64,000 nt of DNA, taken from contig BIMP01000001.1 in assembly GCA_007996965.1 (NCBI GenBank), positions 806,001 through 870,000 of the forward strand. Direction: 5' to 3'. The notes beneath the pieces are model-generated. The model was not told the DNA's origin and searched no databases. It worked only from the letters and a program-made list of their open reading frames with translations. The DNA is from a cyanobiont of Ornithocercus magnificus (GTDB taxonomy: Bacteria > Cyanobacteriota > Cyanobacteriia > PCC-6307 > Cyanobiaceae). This document shows positions 10,901 through 19,365 of the stretch, one piece after another. Both the position numbers and the translations under genes were made by a program. Within the stretch, counting starts at the first letter, position 1, and every line of letters begins with the position of its first letter.

Positions 10901-11090
10901 GTAGATCACGGTCTGCAAGCCAGACCCGCAGATCATGAGTACTCAGCGTAAATGGATGTTGAGCTGGCGTGGAGCCAGGCCCTGCTGGTTCTGCCACGCG
11001 CCAGGTGTCTGCCCAGACGAGCAGAGCTGCTCGGCCAGAGCTAGTCGGAGTGCGGATGGCGGGAAGCCAAGTAGCGTGCAGCAAGTTCAT
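7911..11090 (-). CDS. SNF2-family DEAD/DEAH helicase (HepA-like)
   Basis: A Swi2/Snf2 superfamily-2 ATPase of about 1059 residues with a long N-terminal region (about 570 residues) typical of the cyanobacterial HepA/SNF2 proteins. The ATPase motifs are clear: Walker A MGLGKT at residues 606-611, DEAQ box at about 706-709, motif III LTGTPVENR, and the C-terminal helicase motifs SLKAGGVGLNLT and QATDRAHRIGQ. It probably remodels DNA-protein complexes. An ATG at 11090 gives MNLLHATWLPAIRTPTSSGR, which resembles family N-termini; a GTG at 11135 would add 15 residues. It heads a two-gene unit with the SWIM protein and diverges from alaS. A tandem duplication of a 9-nt word at about 10875-10892 encodes DAIDAI. 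Confidence 0.93.
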   Translation of the reverse strand: MNLLHATWLPAIRTPTSSGRAALLVWADTWRVAEPAGPGSTPAQHPFTLSTHDLRVWLADRDLLPTDAIDAIACLTLPSRSINIHQSLAERIDCENWAGLPLQAGEPISKRPEWWPWQVQGLALEPAAATDWLSRLPLSGHHPDLGDELRWWSHLQRWALSIIARSRWLPQVQLSKGEGYPHRARWVPLLNREDDRRRLEDLASRLPLVAACALPWREPTGRRSNRITRLRPEAMRAANPVACCRPRSGRLRVANLLEDLVDAQLRRAFAPDRNGLDPLLCVWQDALGSESGVLNIGDAEAQRLATASHHWRESVARNVAAARTCLELFTPAEGEDLWELRFALQAEADPTLKVPASVAWASGPRTLQLGEIAVDQPGEILLEGLGRALSVFSPLERGLDSATPESMQLTPVEAFILVRTAASKLRNVGVGVDLPTSLSGGLASRLGLSVRAELPDRFHGFTLGESLNWSWELMIGGVTLTLKELEQLSGRRSPLVRHKGAWIELRPNDLRNAERFCNVAPQLSLDDALRVTASEGETLMRLPIHHFEAGPRLQAVLEQYHQQKAPDPLPAPDGFCGRLRPYQERGLGWLAFLHRFDQGACLADDMGLGKTIQMLAFLQYLKAQKELRRPVLLVAPTSVLTNWRREAQAFTPDLIVQEHYGPRRPSSPAELKKALESVDLVLTSYSLMQRDSELLETLDWQGIVIDEAQAIKNPTAKQSQAARDLARPGGSGRFRIALTGTPVENRVSELWALMNFLNPQVLGEEEFFRQRYQLPIERYGDIASLRDLRTRVSPFVLRRLKTDRAIISDLPEKVELSEWVGLSREQRRLYSRIVEQTLDTIARAPRGQRHGQVLGLLTRLKQVCNHPALALKEEMADLDFSQRSAKVQRLEEILEEVIEAGDRALLFTQFAEWGQLLQSHFQQRWHTEVLFLHGGISKHDRQAMVDRFQQDPRGPQLFLLSLKAGGVGLNLTRASHVFHIDRWWNPAVENQATDRAHRIGQNNRVMVHKFITSGSVEEKIDRMIREKAKLAEDIIGSGEDWLGGLNMSQLKELVSLENP
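10714..10725. repeat. 12-nt perfect palindrome inside the SNF2 helicase gene
   Basis: GGCTCTAGAGCC reads the same on both strands and lies in frame. A single 12-nt palindrome is not significant alone; it is listed because of the stronger inverted repeats elsewhere in the window. Confidence 0.6.
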
Positions 11091-11164
11091 GGCTGCAACT
11101 TGGGCAGTAGGCAGGAAGGGACCTGTTGAAGGCACGCTTCAACGATCACCGGCACATATGGTCG

Positions 11165-11180
11165 GAAGTCATGAAGTCAT
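11165..11180. repeat. Tandem 8-nt direct repeat between SNF2 helicase and alaS
   Basis: GAAGTCAT is present twice in immediate tandem in the divergent intergenic region. A 10-nt palindrome GAACTAGTTC follows at 11202-11211. The spacer presumably carries both promoters, but I could not pick out clear -35/-10 pairs. Confidence 0.6.
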
Positions 11181-11299
11181 GCTCTCGAATCATGATGCCA
11201 GAGAACTAGTTCCTGTGAGGACTCCCACGTGTTGCGGTCGACAAACGATCATAAATGCACTATCCCTTTTTACACTACCCATCCAGACACACTAAGGCT

Positions 11300-13987
11300 A
11301 TGGTCGTCTCCACCCTGTCAAATTCTGGAGCGTCCAGGCCCCTTAGCGGTGCTGAGATCCGCAGAGCTTTCTTACAATTCTATGAGGAAAGAGGACACCA
11401 GGTGGTGCCCAGCGCTTCCCTGATCCCCAAGGATCCAACGGTTTTGCTCACTATCGCTGGCATGTTGCCATTCAAGCCAGTCTTTCTGGGTCAGCAGAGG
11501 CGACCAGCACCGCGCGCTGTTACTAGCCAACGGTGCATCCGTACCAACGACATCGAAAATGTAGGACGTACCGCGAGACACCATACATTTTTCGAAATGC
11601 TGGGCAACTTCTCCTTTGGTGATTACTTTAAGGAGCAAGCAATCCAGTGGGCATGGGAGCTGAGTACGGACGTGTTCGGCTTAGACCCGAAAAGTCTCGT
11701 AGTCAGTATCTTTCAAGAGGATGACGAGGCGGAATATATCTGGCGCCGAGTAGTAGGGATAAGTCCGAAGCGAATCATACGTATGGGTAAGAAGGACAAC
11801 TTTTGGTCGTCTGGTCCCACTGGTCCTTGTGGTCCCTGCTCGGAAATATATTATGACTTCAAGTCAGAGTTAGGTGAAGATAACATTGATCTAGAGGATG
11901 ACGGTCGTTTTATTGAATTCTACAATCTCGTTTTCATGCAGTACGAGCGTGATGCAAAAGGTGAGCTTAGACCTCTAATAAACCGCAGCATCGACACTGG
12001 CATGGGCCTAGAGCGAATGGCCCAGATCCTGCAGGGTGTACCTAACAACTACGAAACCGACCTAATATATCCACTGATTGAGAGGGCTGCACTCCTAGCC
12101 AGAGTTGACTACCAAAGGCTTGACGAAAAAAGTAAAACATCCCTGAAAGTGATAAGTGACCACAGCCGCGCCATAATCCAGCTGATTAGCGACGGTGTTA
12201 CTGCAAGCAACTTAGGTCGTGGGTATGTGCTTCGCCGCCTATTAAGACGTACTGTGCGTCACGGACGCACACTAGGAATTGGCAAACCCTTTCTCAAAGA
12301 AATGGGAGAAGCAGCAATTAACCTGCTAAAAAGTACAGATCCCAATGTGTTAGAGCACCGTAATCTGATACTTGCTGAGTTGGAATGTGAGGAGAAGCGT
12401 TTCTTGGAGACCCTTGAGCGAGGCGAAAAGCTACTAGCCGAGATTTTGGCACTACAGCCAAAGTATATCTCAGGCTCCCAAGTATTCGAACTTTACGACA
12501 CCTATGGCTTCCCACCCGAGCTTACTCAGGAGATTGCTGAAGAGCAGGGTCTGACAATAGATCTAGAGGGTTTTCGGCAAGCCATGGAGGAACAGCGCAG
12601 GCGTGCTAAAGCTGCAACCACAAGTCTTGACCTTACACTTCAAGGTGCGGTTGATCGAATTATAGCAAACGCTTCAGCTACAAGCTTCCACGGCTATGAG
12701 ACTCTTAACCATAGCAGTGGTGTTCAAGCTTTATTAGTTAATGGTAAAACAGCAGCATATGCAACTGCTGGAGATACAGTACAAGTAGTACTTGATTCAA
12801 CTGCTTTCTATGGTGGCGGTGGTGGACAGGTTAGTGATCGCGGTGTTCTTATACTTGATCAACCTACTAGAGATAAGCTGATTGTGCGGATTGAAGCTGT
12901 AGACAAGGTTAATGACGTGTTTGTGCACAGCGGCCGCGTTGAATGCGGTACCCTGGCTATCGGTGAAGTTGTGCATGGGCGTGTGGATCGCATACATCGT
13001 CACCGCGCTCAAGTACACCATACAGCTACGCACTTGTTGCAAGCAGCGCTAAGACTAGTTGTAGACCAGAGTGTTAGGCAAGCTGGATCCCTAGTTGATT
13101 TCGAGCGACTGCGTTTCGACTTTCACTCCGCTCATGTCACTACGCTAGCAGAACTAGAACGCATAGAAGATCTAGTCAATAGTTGGATTGCAGAGGCACG
13201 AGCTCTTAAAACTCGGGAGATGGAATTAGAGTCGGCCAAAGCCGTTGGTGCCATTGCAATGTTTGGGGAGAAATATGCCGATGTTGTGCGCGTTGTCGAT
13301 GTACCGGGGATATCGCTAGAGCTATGTGGCGGGACCCACGTAGCAAACACTGCCGAACTCGGTTTATTCAAAATTATCGCCGAGAGCAGCGTAGCAGCTG
13401 GTGTACGACGAATCGAGGCTGTCGCAGGTTCAGCTGTACTTGCGCAGCTGAACAAGTATGATGCAGTGGTTCGCCAGCTGAGCAACTGCTTCAAAGTTCA
13501 GCCTACTAAGATTGTAGATAGGGTTGTAGCATTACAGAAGGAGCTGAAGTTAACTGGCAAAACTCTGGTAGCAGTCCGATCAGATCTAGCAGTTGCCAAG
13601 TCTGCAACACTGATAAAGCAGGCTAAAAACATAGGAGGTTCTCAACTATTAGTGTCCCGCCTTGATGGTATAGACAGCATTAGTTTACAGGGTGCGGCAC
13701 AAAACCTGGCAGCGCAGCTAGGGGACGGATCTGCTGTTGTGCTAGGTGGATTGCCTGATACTGTTACCAAGAACAGTAAAGTGATCCTTGTAGTTGTTTT
13801 TGGCAAAGATGTGGTTAGGGCTGGTCTAAAAGCTGGCAAGTTTATTGCTGAGATTGCTCGTAGGTGCGGCGGCGGCGGCGGCGGTAGAGATGAATTTGCA
13901 CAAGCAGGTGGCAATGACGCGACTGCACTTGATGCTGCTCTTAGAGAAGCAGAAGACCAATTGACCAAGAACCTTTCCTTAAGTTAA
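11300..13987 (+). CDS. alaS: Alanyl-tRNA synthetase
   Basis: Class II synthetase that charges tRNA-Ala in the cytoplasm. It has a catalytic core at the N-terminus, an editing domain with HTATH (residues 574-578) and CGGTH (from residue 676), and the DHHA1-type C-terminal domain with a CGGGGGGR run (residues 856-863) followed by FAQAGG. The length of 895 residues from the ATG at 11300 is normal. This start gives MVVSTLSNSGASRPLSGAEIR and matches family N-termini better than the in-frame ATG at 11255. The poly-Gly motif is encoded by a near-pure GGC repeat (about 13866-13885). An 8-bp GC-rich inverted repeat with a 3-nt loop lies at 12253-12271. It converges with speA. Confidence 0.97.
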   Translation: MVVSTLSNSGASRPLSGAEIRRAFLQFYEERGHQVVPSASLIPKDPTVLLTIAGMLPFKPVFLGQQRRPAPRAVTSQRCIRTNDIENVGRTARHHTFFEMLGNFSFGDYFKEQAIQWAWELSTDVFGLDPKSLVVSIFQEDDEAEYIWRRVVGISPKRIIRMGKKDNFWSSGPTGPCGPCSEIYYDFKSELGEDNIDLEDDGRFIEFYNLVFMQYERDAKGELRPLINRSIDTGMGLERMAQILQGVPNNYETDLIYPLIERAALLARVDYQRLDEKSKTSLKVISDHSRAIIQLISDGVTASNLGRGYVLRRLLRRTVRHGRTLGIGKPFLKEMGEAAINLLKSTDPNVLEHRNLILAELECEEKRFLETLERGEKLLAEILALQPKYISGSQVFELYDTYGFPPELTQEIAEEQGLTIDLEGFRQAMEEQRRRAKAATTSLDLTLQGAVDRIIANASATSFHGYETLNHSSGVQALLVNGKTAAYATAGDTVQVVLDSTAFYGGGGGQVSDRGVLILDQPTRDKLIVRIEAVDKVNDVFVHSGRVECGTLAIGEVVHGRVDRIHRHRAQVHHTATHLLQAALRLVVDQSVRQAGSLVDFERLRFDFHSAHVTTLAELERIEDLVNSWIAEARALKTREMELESAKAVGAIAMFGEKYADVVRVVDVPGISLELCGGTHVANTAELGLFKIIAESSVAAGVRRIEAVAGSAVLAQLNKYDAVVRQLSNCFKVQPTKIVDRVVALQKELKLTGKTLVAVRSDLAVAKSATLIKQAKNIGGSQLLVSRLDGIDSISLQGAAQNLAAQLGDGSAVVLGGLPDTVTKNSKVILVVVFGKDVVRAGLKAGKFIAEIARRCGGGGGGRDEFAQAGGNDATALDAALREAEDQLTKNLSLS

Positions 13988-14095
13988 CAACTTTTTAATC
14001 AGCTCTCATATTTACTAGGCCGAGCATCAGCATAAAACTCTAGAAGAACTTAACCAAATCTTTAGCTAAAGACTGAATGACCTATGGTCTCTTGC

Positions 14096-15994
14096 CTAAT
14101 CCTGCAGGTAGGTTGTCTGTCTCAAGCTATCTTTAATGTGGTCCATTAGACGTTGGGCGTCCAAGATACTCAGATGCCCACTCTTAATTGCTTGCTTGCT
14201 AGAACGATGTAGTCTCTCCAGTAATACCTCTGGATCATGCTCCATAGTCTCTATTACATTTGCATTAGTCTCACCACATACTATATGTTCTATCTGATAG
14301 CTTCCACCAGAGCCAAGGCGAATTGTCACTGCGTTGGTATTTCCGAATAGGTTGTGGAGACTGCCCATTACTTCCTGGTAAGCACCACTCAAGAACAAGC
14401 CAATCCAGTAGGGCTCGCCATCGCGAAAACGGTGTAGTTCTAAAAGAGACTTTGTGCCGCTGTGAGCAATAAACCGGCAAAGTTTGCCATCAGAATCACA
14501 TGTTAGGTCTGCGAAGCTACCTAGCTGATCAGGACATTCACTAAGACGGTGGATTGGCATTATCGGAAACAGCTGATCAATGGCCCAAGTATCAGGGACT
14601 GAGCGAAATACAGAAAGATTAGCATAGTACATTCCGGCCAAAGATGCTTGCAAACTCTGTAAATCTTCTGGAATATATTCAGTCGTGGATAGTTGCTTAG
14701 CAATTGTTGTGCAACAGGCCCAATAAAGCTCCTCCGCTAATGCTCGATTTCTAAGATTCAGATAGCCGAGTCGAAAAGCCAAGAGAGCATCCTCTTTAAA
14801 CTTAACTGCATCATTCCAGGCTTCTTGCAAGTTAGAAGCATTAATGTCGGCAAGAGTCTCACGCAAGTTGCGTATTATTAGAGGCTCATTTCCAAGCGGT
14901 ACTAGCTTAGGCTGTTGATCTGGGACTCCACTACACCCAAGTACATTAAATATAAGCACAGAGAAATGGCTAACAGTCGCCCGACCACTTTCAGTTACTA
15001 ATGTAGGTACTTTGAGATTATGTGGCTCACAGCACTCCCGCACTGTTGCAACCACATCATTGGCATAATTCTGTAGTGAGTAGTTGGCTGAGGCAGCTGA
15101 GGTACTACGAGTACCATCATAATCTATGCCAAGTCCACCACCTACATCCAGGTACCCCATAGGAGCTCCGAGAGCAGCCAGCTGTACGTAGAGTTGTCCA
15201 GCCTCCTGGAGGGCACGCTTAAGTACAGCTATATCGCTAATCTGGCTGCCAATATGAAAGTGAAGTAGCTGTAGGTCTTTGAGCAAGCCAGCTTCTTGCA
15301 GGGAATCAACCGTGTTTAAAAGGTTAGGCATGGACAGGCCAAACTTCGCTCGCTCCCCTACAGAACTGCTCCAACGACCTGTACTACGCGCGGCAAGTCT
15401 TGCACGCACACCAAGCAATGGAGCTGCCCCTAACCTACGGCTCGCCTCAATTATGTGTGGTACCTCATCAACTTGTTCTATTACTAATACTGGCTGTCGG
15501 CCTAGCTGTCGCGCCAAGATAGTTGTCTCAATATAGCGCTGGTCTTTATACCCATTGCAGATTAGCAAGGCCTGTGGATCTTCTAGGATGGAAAGTGCTA
15601 TGAGCAACTCTGCCTTACTTCCAGCCTCAAGGCCAAAATGCCAACGTCGACCACTTTCTACCAGTTGTTCAACAACGTGGCGACGCTGGTTACATTTTAT
15701 GGGGAATACACCTTTGTAAAGTCCATCATAGCCATACTGAACAATGGCATGCTCAAAAGCAGCGTGTAGCTGCTCTAAACGGTCTTCAAGGATGTCGTCA
15801 AACCGTATTAAGAGTGGTGGGGTTAAACCTCTCTGCCTTAATCTTTCCACAAGGTCTACAAGGTCCAAAGATCCACCACGATCACCACGTGGCTGGACTA
15901 TTACGTGCCCATGAGCATTCGCCGCGAAGTAGGGCTTTCCCCACAGATCAAGGCCATAGAGCCTGCTACTATCAGCAACCGTCCATTTAGCCAC
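14096..15994 (-). CDS. speA: Biosynthetic arginine decarboxylase
   Basis: PLP-dependent arginine decarboxylase of the alanine-racemase fold. It makes agmatine, the first step to putrescine and spermidine. It has 632 residues, the usual length for SpeA. The PLP lysine lies in VFPIKCNQ (Lys100). Downstream, LHFHIGSQI and YLDVGGGLGIDYDG are characteristic of the barrel domain. The ATG at 15992-15994 fits the family start (MAKWTVADSSRLYGLDLWGKP). It converges with alaS across 108 bp and diverges from ndk. No regulatory element was recognised. Confidence 0.97.
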   Translation of the reverse strand: MAKWTVADSSRLYGLDLWGKPYFAANAHGHVIVQPRGDRGGSLDLVDLVERLRQRGLTPPLLIRFDDILEDRLEQLHAAFEHAIVQYGYDGLYKGVFPIKCNQRRHVVEQLVESGRRWHFGLEAGSKAELLIALSILEDPQALLICNGYKDQRYIETTILARQLGRQPVLVIEQVDEVPHIIEASRRLGAAPLLGVRARLAARSTGRWSSSVGERAKFGLSMPNLLNTVDSLQEAGLLKDLQLLHFHIGSQISDIAVLKRALQEAGQLYVQLAALGAPMGYLDVGGGLGIDYDGTRSTSAASANYSLQNYANDVVATVRECCEPHNLKVPTLVTESGRATVSHFSVLIFNVLGCSGVPDQQPKLVPLGNEPLIIRNLRETLADINASNLQEAWNDAVKFKEDALLAFRLGYLNLRNRALAEELYWACCTTIAKQLSTTEYIPEDLQSLQASLAGMYYANLSVFRSVPDTWAIDQLFPIMPIHRLSECPDQLGSFADLTCDSDGKLCRFIAHSGTKSLLELHRFRDGEPYWIGLFLSGAYQEVMGSLHNLFGNTNAVTIRLGSGGSYQIEHIVCGETNANVIETMEHDPEVLLERLHRSSKQAIKSGHLSILDAQRLMDHIKDSLRQTTYLQD

Positions 15995-16172
15995 TAGTCA
16001 CTGTTCTAGGGAAGATAATCATTGCTTAGAAGCACGCCTCATCATACAACTGAAGGCACTAGAGTTTAGGAAGTATTCATAGACCGTGCTGTGGTGCTCC
16101 TACCAAGCCCAGTGCTTGCCAACTAGGCTCACAGCCACAGACGATGTCTATGCCTTAAATAGTTTTGGTTTA

Positions 16173-16652
16173 ATGGCTACTGAACGCACCTTTATCGCGA
16201 TTAAGCCTGATGGCGTCCAGCGAGGATTAGTGGGCAGGATCTTAAGTCGTTTCGAGGACAAGGGTTTCAAGCTGGTCGGGTTAAAACAGCTCACGCCTAG
16301 TCATGAGCTTGCCGAGGAGCATTACAGTGTGCATCGTGAGCGCGCTTTCTTTACAACACTGGTAGATTTTATCACCAGTGGTCCTGTAGTGGCCATGGTT
16401 TGGGAAGGAGAAAGTGTAATATCTAGTGCCCGCAAGCTCATTGGTGTTACTCAACCACTTGAAGCTGAACCCGGCACAATTCGCGGAGACTTAGCAGTCA
16501 GCATTAGTCGTAACGTAATTCATGGCTCAGATTCTTTCGAAACTGCCCAACATGAGATAGCCCTTTGGTTCCAGCCTGCCGAGTTGAGTGAATGGGTACA
16601 ATCTGACCAGTTCTGGCTTGCCGAAAATTTAAAGACTGCACATAATGACTGA
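16173..16652 (+). CDS. ndk: Nucleoside diphosphate kinase
   Basis: Transfers phosphate from ATP to nucleoside diphosphates through a phosphohistidine. The catalytic His is in RNVIHGSDS, and the N-terminal [15 protein letters not shown] is diagnostic. It has 159 residues from the ATG at 16173; the frame stays open upstream to 16086, but homologues start at MATERTFIA. The last eight residues or so extend beyond the usual 151-residue length. The stop is only 1 bp from the end of thiO on the other strand. Confidence 0.97.
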   Translation: MATERTFIAIKPDGVQRGLVGRILSRFEDKGFKLVGLKQLTPSHELAEEHYSVHRERAFFTTLVDFITSGPVVAMVWEGESVISSARKLIGVTQPLEAEPGTIRGDLAVSISRNVIHGSDSFETAQHEIALWFQPAELSEWVQSDQFWLAENLKTAHND

Positions 16653-16653
16653 A

Positions 16654-17751
16654 TTACTGGAAGCGATCCCAGCGGAATGCTCTTAGAAGAGCAGACTCTT
16701 CAGGGTTTTGCACATCGCCCAGCAGATCTGCGCTTAGCAGATCTGCTGTGACAGCAGCCAATAAAACACCATTTCGGTAGTGCCCAGTTGCTAGCCAAAG
16801 ACCTTCCGTCGCGCTTTTTCCTATAAGAGGTCCCTCATCAGGGGTGCCAGGACGAAATCCCCACCACTGTTCTATCAGCGGCCATTTGTCTGCTTCTGGC
16901 AAAAGGTTGAGCATTCGCTCCTTCAGGTGCTTCTGACCATCAGAGGTCAGTTCTGCTTCGAAGCCTGCCTGACGTTCACTCGTAGCTCCCACTACTACAA
17001 GTCCGTCATCACGGGGGACTAAATAGGTGCCTTCTGGTCCAAAGATCACGCGGCGCACTGCACCGCGCGGTGCTTGGAGAGAGAGCATTTGCCCCTTGAC
17101 CGGAAAAATTGGTAGTTCTGGCATCAAACAGTTGGTCCATGCCCCGCAACACAGCACAGCGCATCTGGCTGTCAAAGTTCGCTCTTGCCCGTTGATATCG
17201 CGCAGCTCAATAGCATCCAGACCACTCTTGCTGCTTACTAACCGTACAATCTCGGCACTCTCCTGAAACTGTACGCCAAGCCTGATGCAAGCAGTCTCTA
17301 GAGCTTGCATCAGGCAGCGTCGGCTATCTATTTGTCCATCCTGCGGGAATATCAAACCAGTAGTCCAAGCCTCACCTATGCCAGGTAGTTCCTTTTCAAG
17401 ACCAGTTCGATCTAGGGCTCTACCGAAATGAGCTGTTGGGTATGCTTCTTGCTCTACTGCCGAGCGAAACAGTGCCACAATACCCGAGGTACGAAAACCG
17501 CATTGGAGACCACTGTCTGCCTCAACTTCCCCAACCCAGGATGGAATTCGCCGCAGACTCCGCTGACCCAGTTCTAGTAGGGCGCCGCTGAGGCCCTCGG
17601 CATGAGGTGCTAGCATACCAGCAGCTACAAAACCTGCTGCCTCTCTACGCTGACGGCTGAGCACTTGAACCATGCACCCCCTGCGAGCTAATCGGTGAGC
17701 AACTGCCATTCCTATTAGGCCACCACCCAGCACGTGCACATCAGTTGTCAC
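16654..17751 (-). CDS. thiO: Glycine oxidase ThiO / FAD-dependent oxidoreductase
   Basis: A DAAO-family FAD oxidoreductase of 365 residues, likely the glycine oxidase that supplies dehydroglycine for the thiamine thiazole. The Rossmann motif VHVLGGGLIGMAVAHRLARR is at the extreme N-terminus, and the C-terminal FAD contact ATGHYRNGVLL is present. A GTG at 17751 places the Rossmann strand at the usual distance from the start; the frame continues to 17820 but that would overlap the gatB upstream region. It diverges from gatB. Two perfect 12-bp inverted repeats lie inside the frame (16720-16748 and 17281-17314), plus a 14-nt palindrome at 17060-17073. No other thiamine gene is nearby, so the pathway role is by family only. 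Confidence 0.88.
   Translation of the reverse strand: MTTDVHVLGGGLIGMAVAHRLARRGCMVQVLSRQRREAAGFVAAGMLAPHAEGLSGALLELGQRSLRRIPSWVGEVEADSGLQCGFRTSGIVALFRSAVEQEAYPTAHFGRALDRTGLEKELPGIGEAWTTGLIFPQDGQIDSRRCLMQALETACIRLGVQFQESAEIVRLVSSKSGLDAIELRDINGQERTLTARCAVLCCGAWTNCLMPELPIFPVKGQMLSLQAPRGAVRRVIFGPEGTYLVPRDDGLVVVGATSERQAGFEAELTSDGQKHLKERMLNLLPEADKWPLIEQWWGFRPGTPDEGPLIGKSATEGLWLATGHYRNGVLLAAVTADLLSADLLGDVQNPEESALLRAFRWDRFQ
16720..16748. repeat. 12-bp inverted repeat inside thiO (C-terminal part)
   Basis: Arms 16720-16731 and 16737-16748 are perfect reverse complements with a 5-nt loop. The arms also contain AGATCT, so the element doubles as a short direct repeat; it encodes the local peptide repeat ADLLSADLL. 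Confidence 0.88.
17060..17073. repeat. 14-nt perfect palindrome inside thiO
   Basis: GCACCGCGCGGTGC is self-complementary without a spacer and fully GC-rich at its centre. It lies in frame in thiO. Confidence 0.7.
17281..17314. repeat. 12-bp inverted repeat inside thiO (middle)
   Basis: Arms 17281-17292 and 17303-17314 are perfect reverse complements with a 10-nt loop. They lie in the coding of CLMQALETACIRLG. Confidence 0.88.
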
Positions 17752-17855
17752 TGCTGCTTCCTGGCATCTGCATCGATGATCTCGCCAATTTAGTCTTAGG
17801 AAGATCCCAATCCAGTTCAATTAGGATTGATTGCGAAGGCTCTTCTGCAGGAAAA

Positions 17856-19337
17856 ATGGCAGGTGCAACGGCAATAGCGGATAGGTGGGAAGCCGTGATA
17901 GGTCTCGAAACCCATATACAGCTTGGGACTGCCAGCAAGATCTTTACCGCTGCTTCCACTGCTTTTGGCGATGATCCCAACACCCACATCGATCCTGTGG
18001 TGTGTGGCTTGCCTGGCACTTTGCCAGTGCTCAACCGCAAGGTACTCGAGTATGCAGTCAAGGCTTCCATGGCACTCAATCTAACTGTTGCCGAGCACAG
18101 CAAGTTTGACCGAAAACAATACTTTTACCCGGATCTACCGAAGAACTATCAAATCTCACAGTATGATGAGCCTATTGCCAAAGATGGTTGGATTGATGTC
18201 GAGGTAGCTGAAAAAGGGAAAAAAACCTACTTGAAGAGAGTTGGCATTGAGCGGCTGCATATAGAAGAGGATGCTGGCAAGCTTGTACACGTTGGTAGCA
18301 GTCGCCTCACTGGCTCAGCCTATTCACTAGTAGACTATAATCGCGCTGGTATTGCACTTGCAGAGATTGTCAGCAAGCCAGATCTGCGAACTGGTCGAGA
18401 AGCTGCTGAGTACGCTGCTGAGCTTCGCCGGATTATGCGCTACATGGGAGTCTGTGATGGCAATATGCAGGAAGGCTCACTGCGCTGTGATGTTAATATT
18501 TCAGTCCGCCAGGGTCCAGAAACGCCGCTTGGCATAAAGGTAGAGATCAAGAATATGAATTCTTTCTCAGCTATACAGAAAGCTTGTGAGTATGAGATCA
18601 AGCGTCAAGTCAAGACAATCAAGGCTGGCCAGGCAATCATTCAAGAAACACGGCTCTGGGATGAGAGTGAGCAGTCAACTAAAAGCATGCGACGCAAAGA
18701 GAGTGTTAGTGACTATCGCTACTTCCCTGATCCTGATTTGGGGCCTATCAAAGTAAGCGTGCAGCAGCAAGAAGCATGGCGGCGTGAGCTGCCAGAGCTG
18801 CCAGCAGCTAGGCGACAACGCTACTCCAACGAGTTAGGGCTGTCTCAGTACGATGCCCGAGTTCTCACTGATGAGCGGCCAATGGCAGATTACTTTGAAG
18901 CATCGGTAGCAGCCGGTGCTGATAGTAAGCTAGCAGCCAACTGGATTAGCAGTGACATTGCTGCCCATATTAATGCTAACCACCTTAGTTACAGTGAGCT
19001 AGCATTTCGTCCGGAGCAGCTAGCAGAAATGATTCAACTAATCAAGAACGGTAAAATCAGCGGTAAGATTGCCAAAGAGATACTACCAAGTTTATTGCAG
19101 AGGGGTGGATCGGCAGCAAAAATTATTGAAGAACGCGGCTTAGAAATGATTAGTGATCCAGCTGTGATCACAGCAATTGTTGAAGAGTTACTAAGAACTT
19201 ACCCTAACGAAGTGCGGGCATTTCAGAGCGGTAAAACTAGGCTTCAAGCTTTCTTTATTGGGCAACTGATGAAAAAGACTGGTGGCAAGGCTGATCCAAA
19301 ATTGGCCAGCCAGATCCTCAACCAAAAGCTAAAATAG
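17856..19337 (+). CDS. gatB: Aspartyl/glutamyl-tRNA(Asn/Gln) amidotransferase subunit B
   Basis: Subunit B of the GatCAB amidotransferase, which converts Glu-tRNA-Gln (and Asp-tRNA-Asn) to the amide form; it binds the tRNA and carries the kinase active site. N-terminal WEAVIGLETHIQLGTASKIF, FYPDLPKNYQISQYDEPI and LRCDVNISVR are hallmark motifs, and a C-terminal YqeY-like tail is present. It has 493 residues from the ATG at 17856, which has AGGA 4 nt upstream; the open frame reaches back to 17745 without homology. gatA and gatC are not in the window. A 14-nt palindrome GCTGTGATCACAGC is at 19161-19174. Confidence 0.97.
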   Translation: MAGATAIADRWEAVIGLETHIQLGTASKIFTAASTAFGDDPNTHIDPVVCGLPGTLPVLNRKVLEYAVKASMALNLTVAEHSKFDRKQYFYPDLPKNYQISQYDEPIAKDGWIDVEVAEKGKKTYLKRVGIERLHIEEDAGKLVHVGSSRLTGSAYSLVDYNRAGIALAEIVSKPDLRTGREAAEYAAELRRIMRYMGVCDGNMQEGSLRCDVNISVRQGPETPLGIKVEIKNMNSFSAIQKACEYEIKRQVKTIKAGQAIIQETRLWDESEQSTKSMRRKESVSDYRYFPDPDLGPIKVSVQQQEAWRRELPELPAARRQRYSNELGLSQYDARVLTDERPMADYFEASVAAGADSKLAANWISSDIAAHINANHLSYSELAFRPEQLAEMIQLIKNGKISGKIAKEILPSLLQRGGSAAKIIEERGLEMISDPAVITAIVEELLRTYPNEVRAFQSGKTRLQAFFIGQLMKKTGGKADPKLASQILNQKLK

Positions 19338-19365
19338 CTGAGGATTTACGTCTTCTATTATAGCC

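Noticed and set aside
13642-13968. Long open frames antisense to alaS, clpB2, mnmE and others
   Set aside because: They mirror codon periodicity of the real genes, lack ribosome sites and resemble no family.
14059-14072. TCTTTAGCTAAAGA palindrome between convergent alaS and speA as a bidirectional terminator
   Set aside because: As RNA the stem would be only about five AT-rich pairs after loop opening, and no T-run follows on either strand.
19161-19174. GCTGTGATCACAGC in gatB as a CRP-type site
   Set aside because: It lacks the six-base spacer of TGTGA-N6-TCACA and lies deep inside a coding region.
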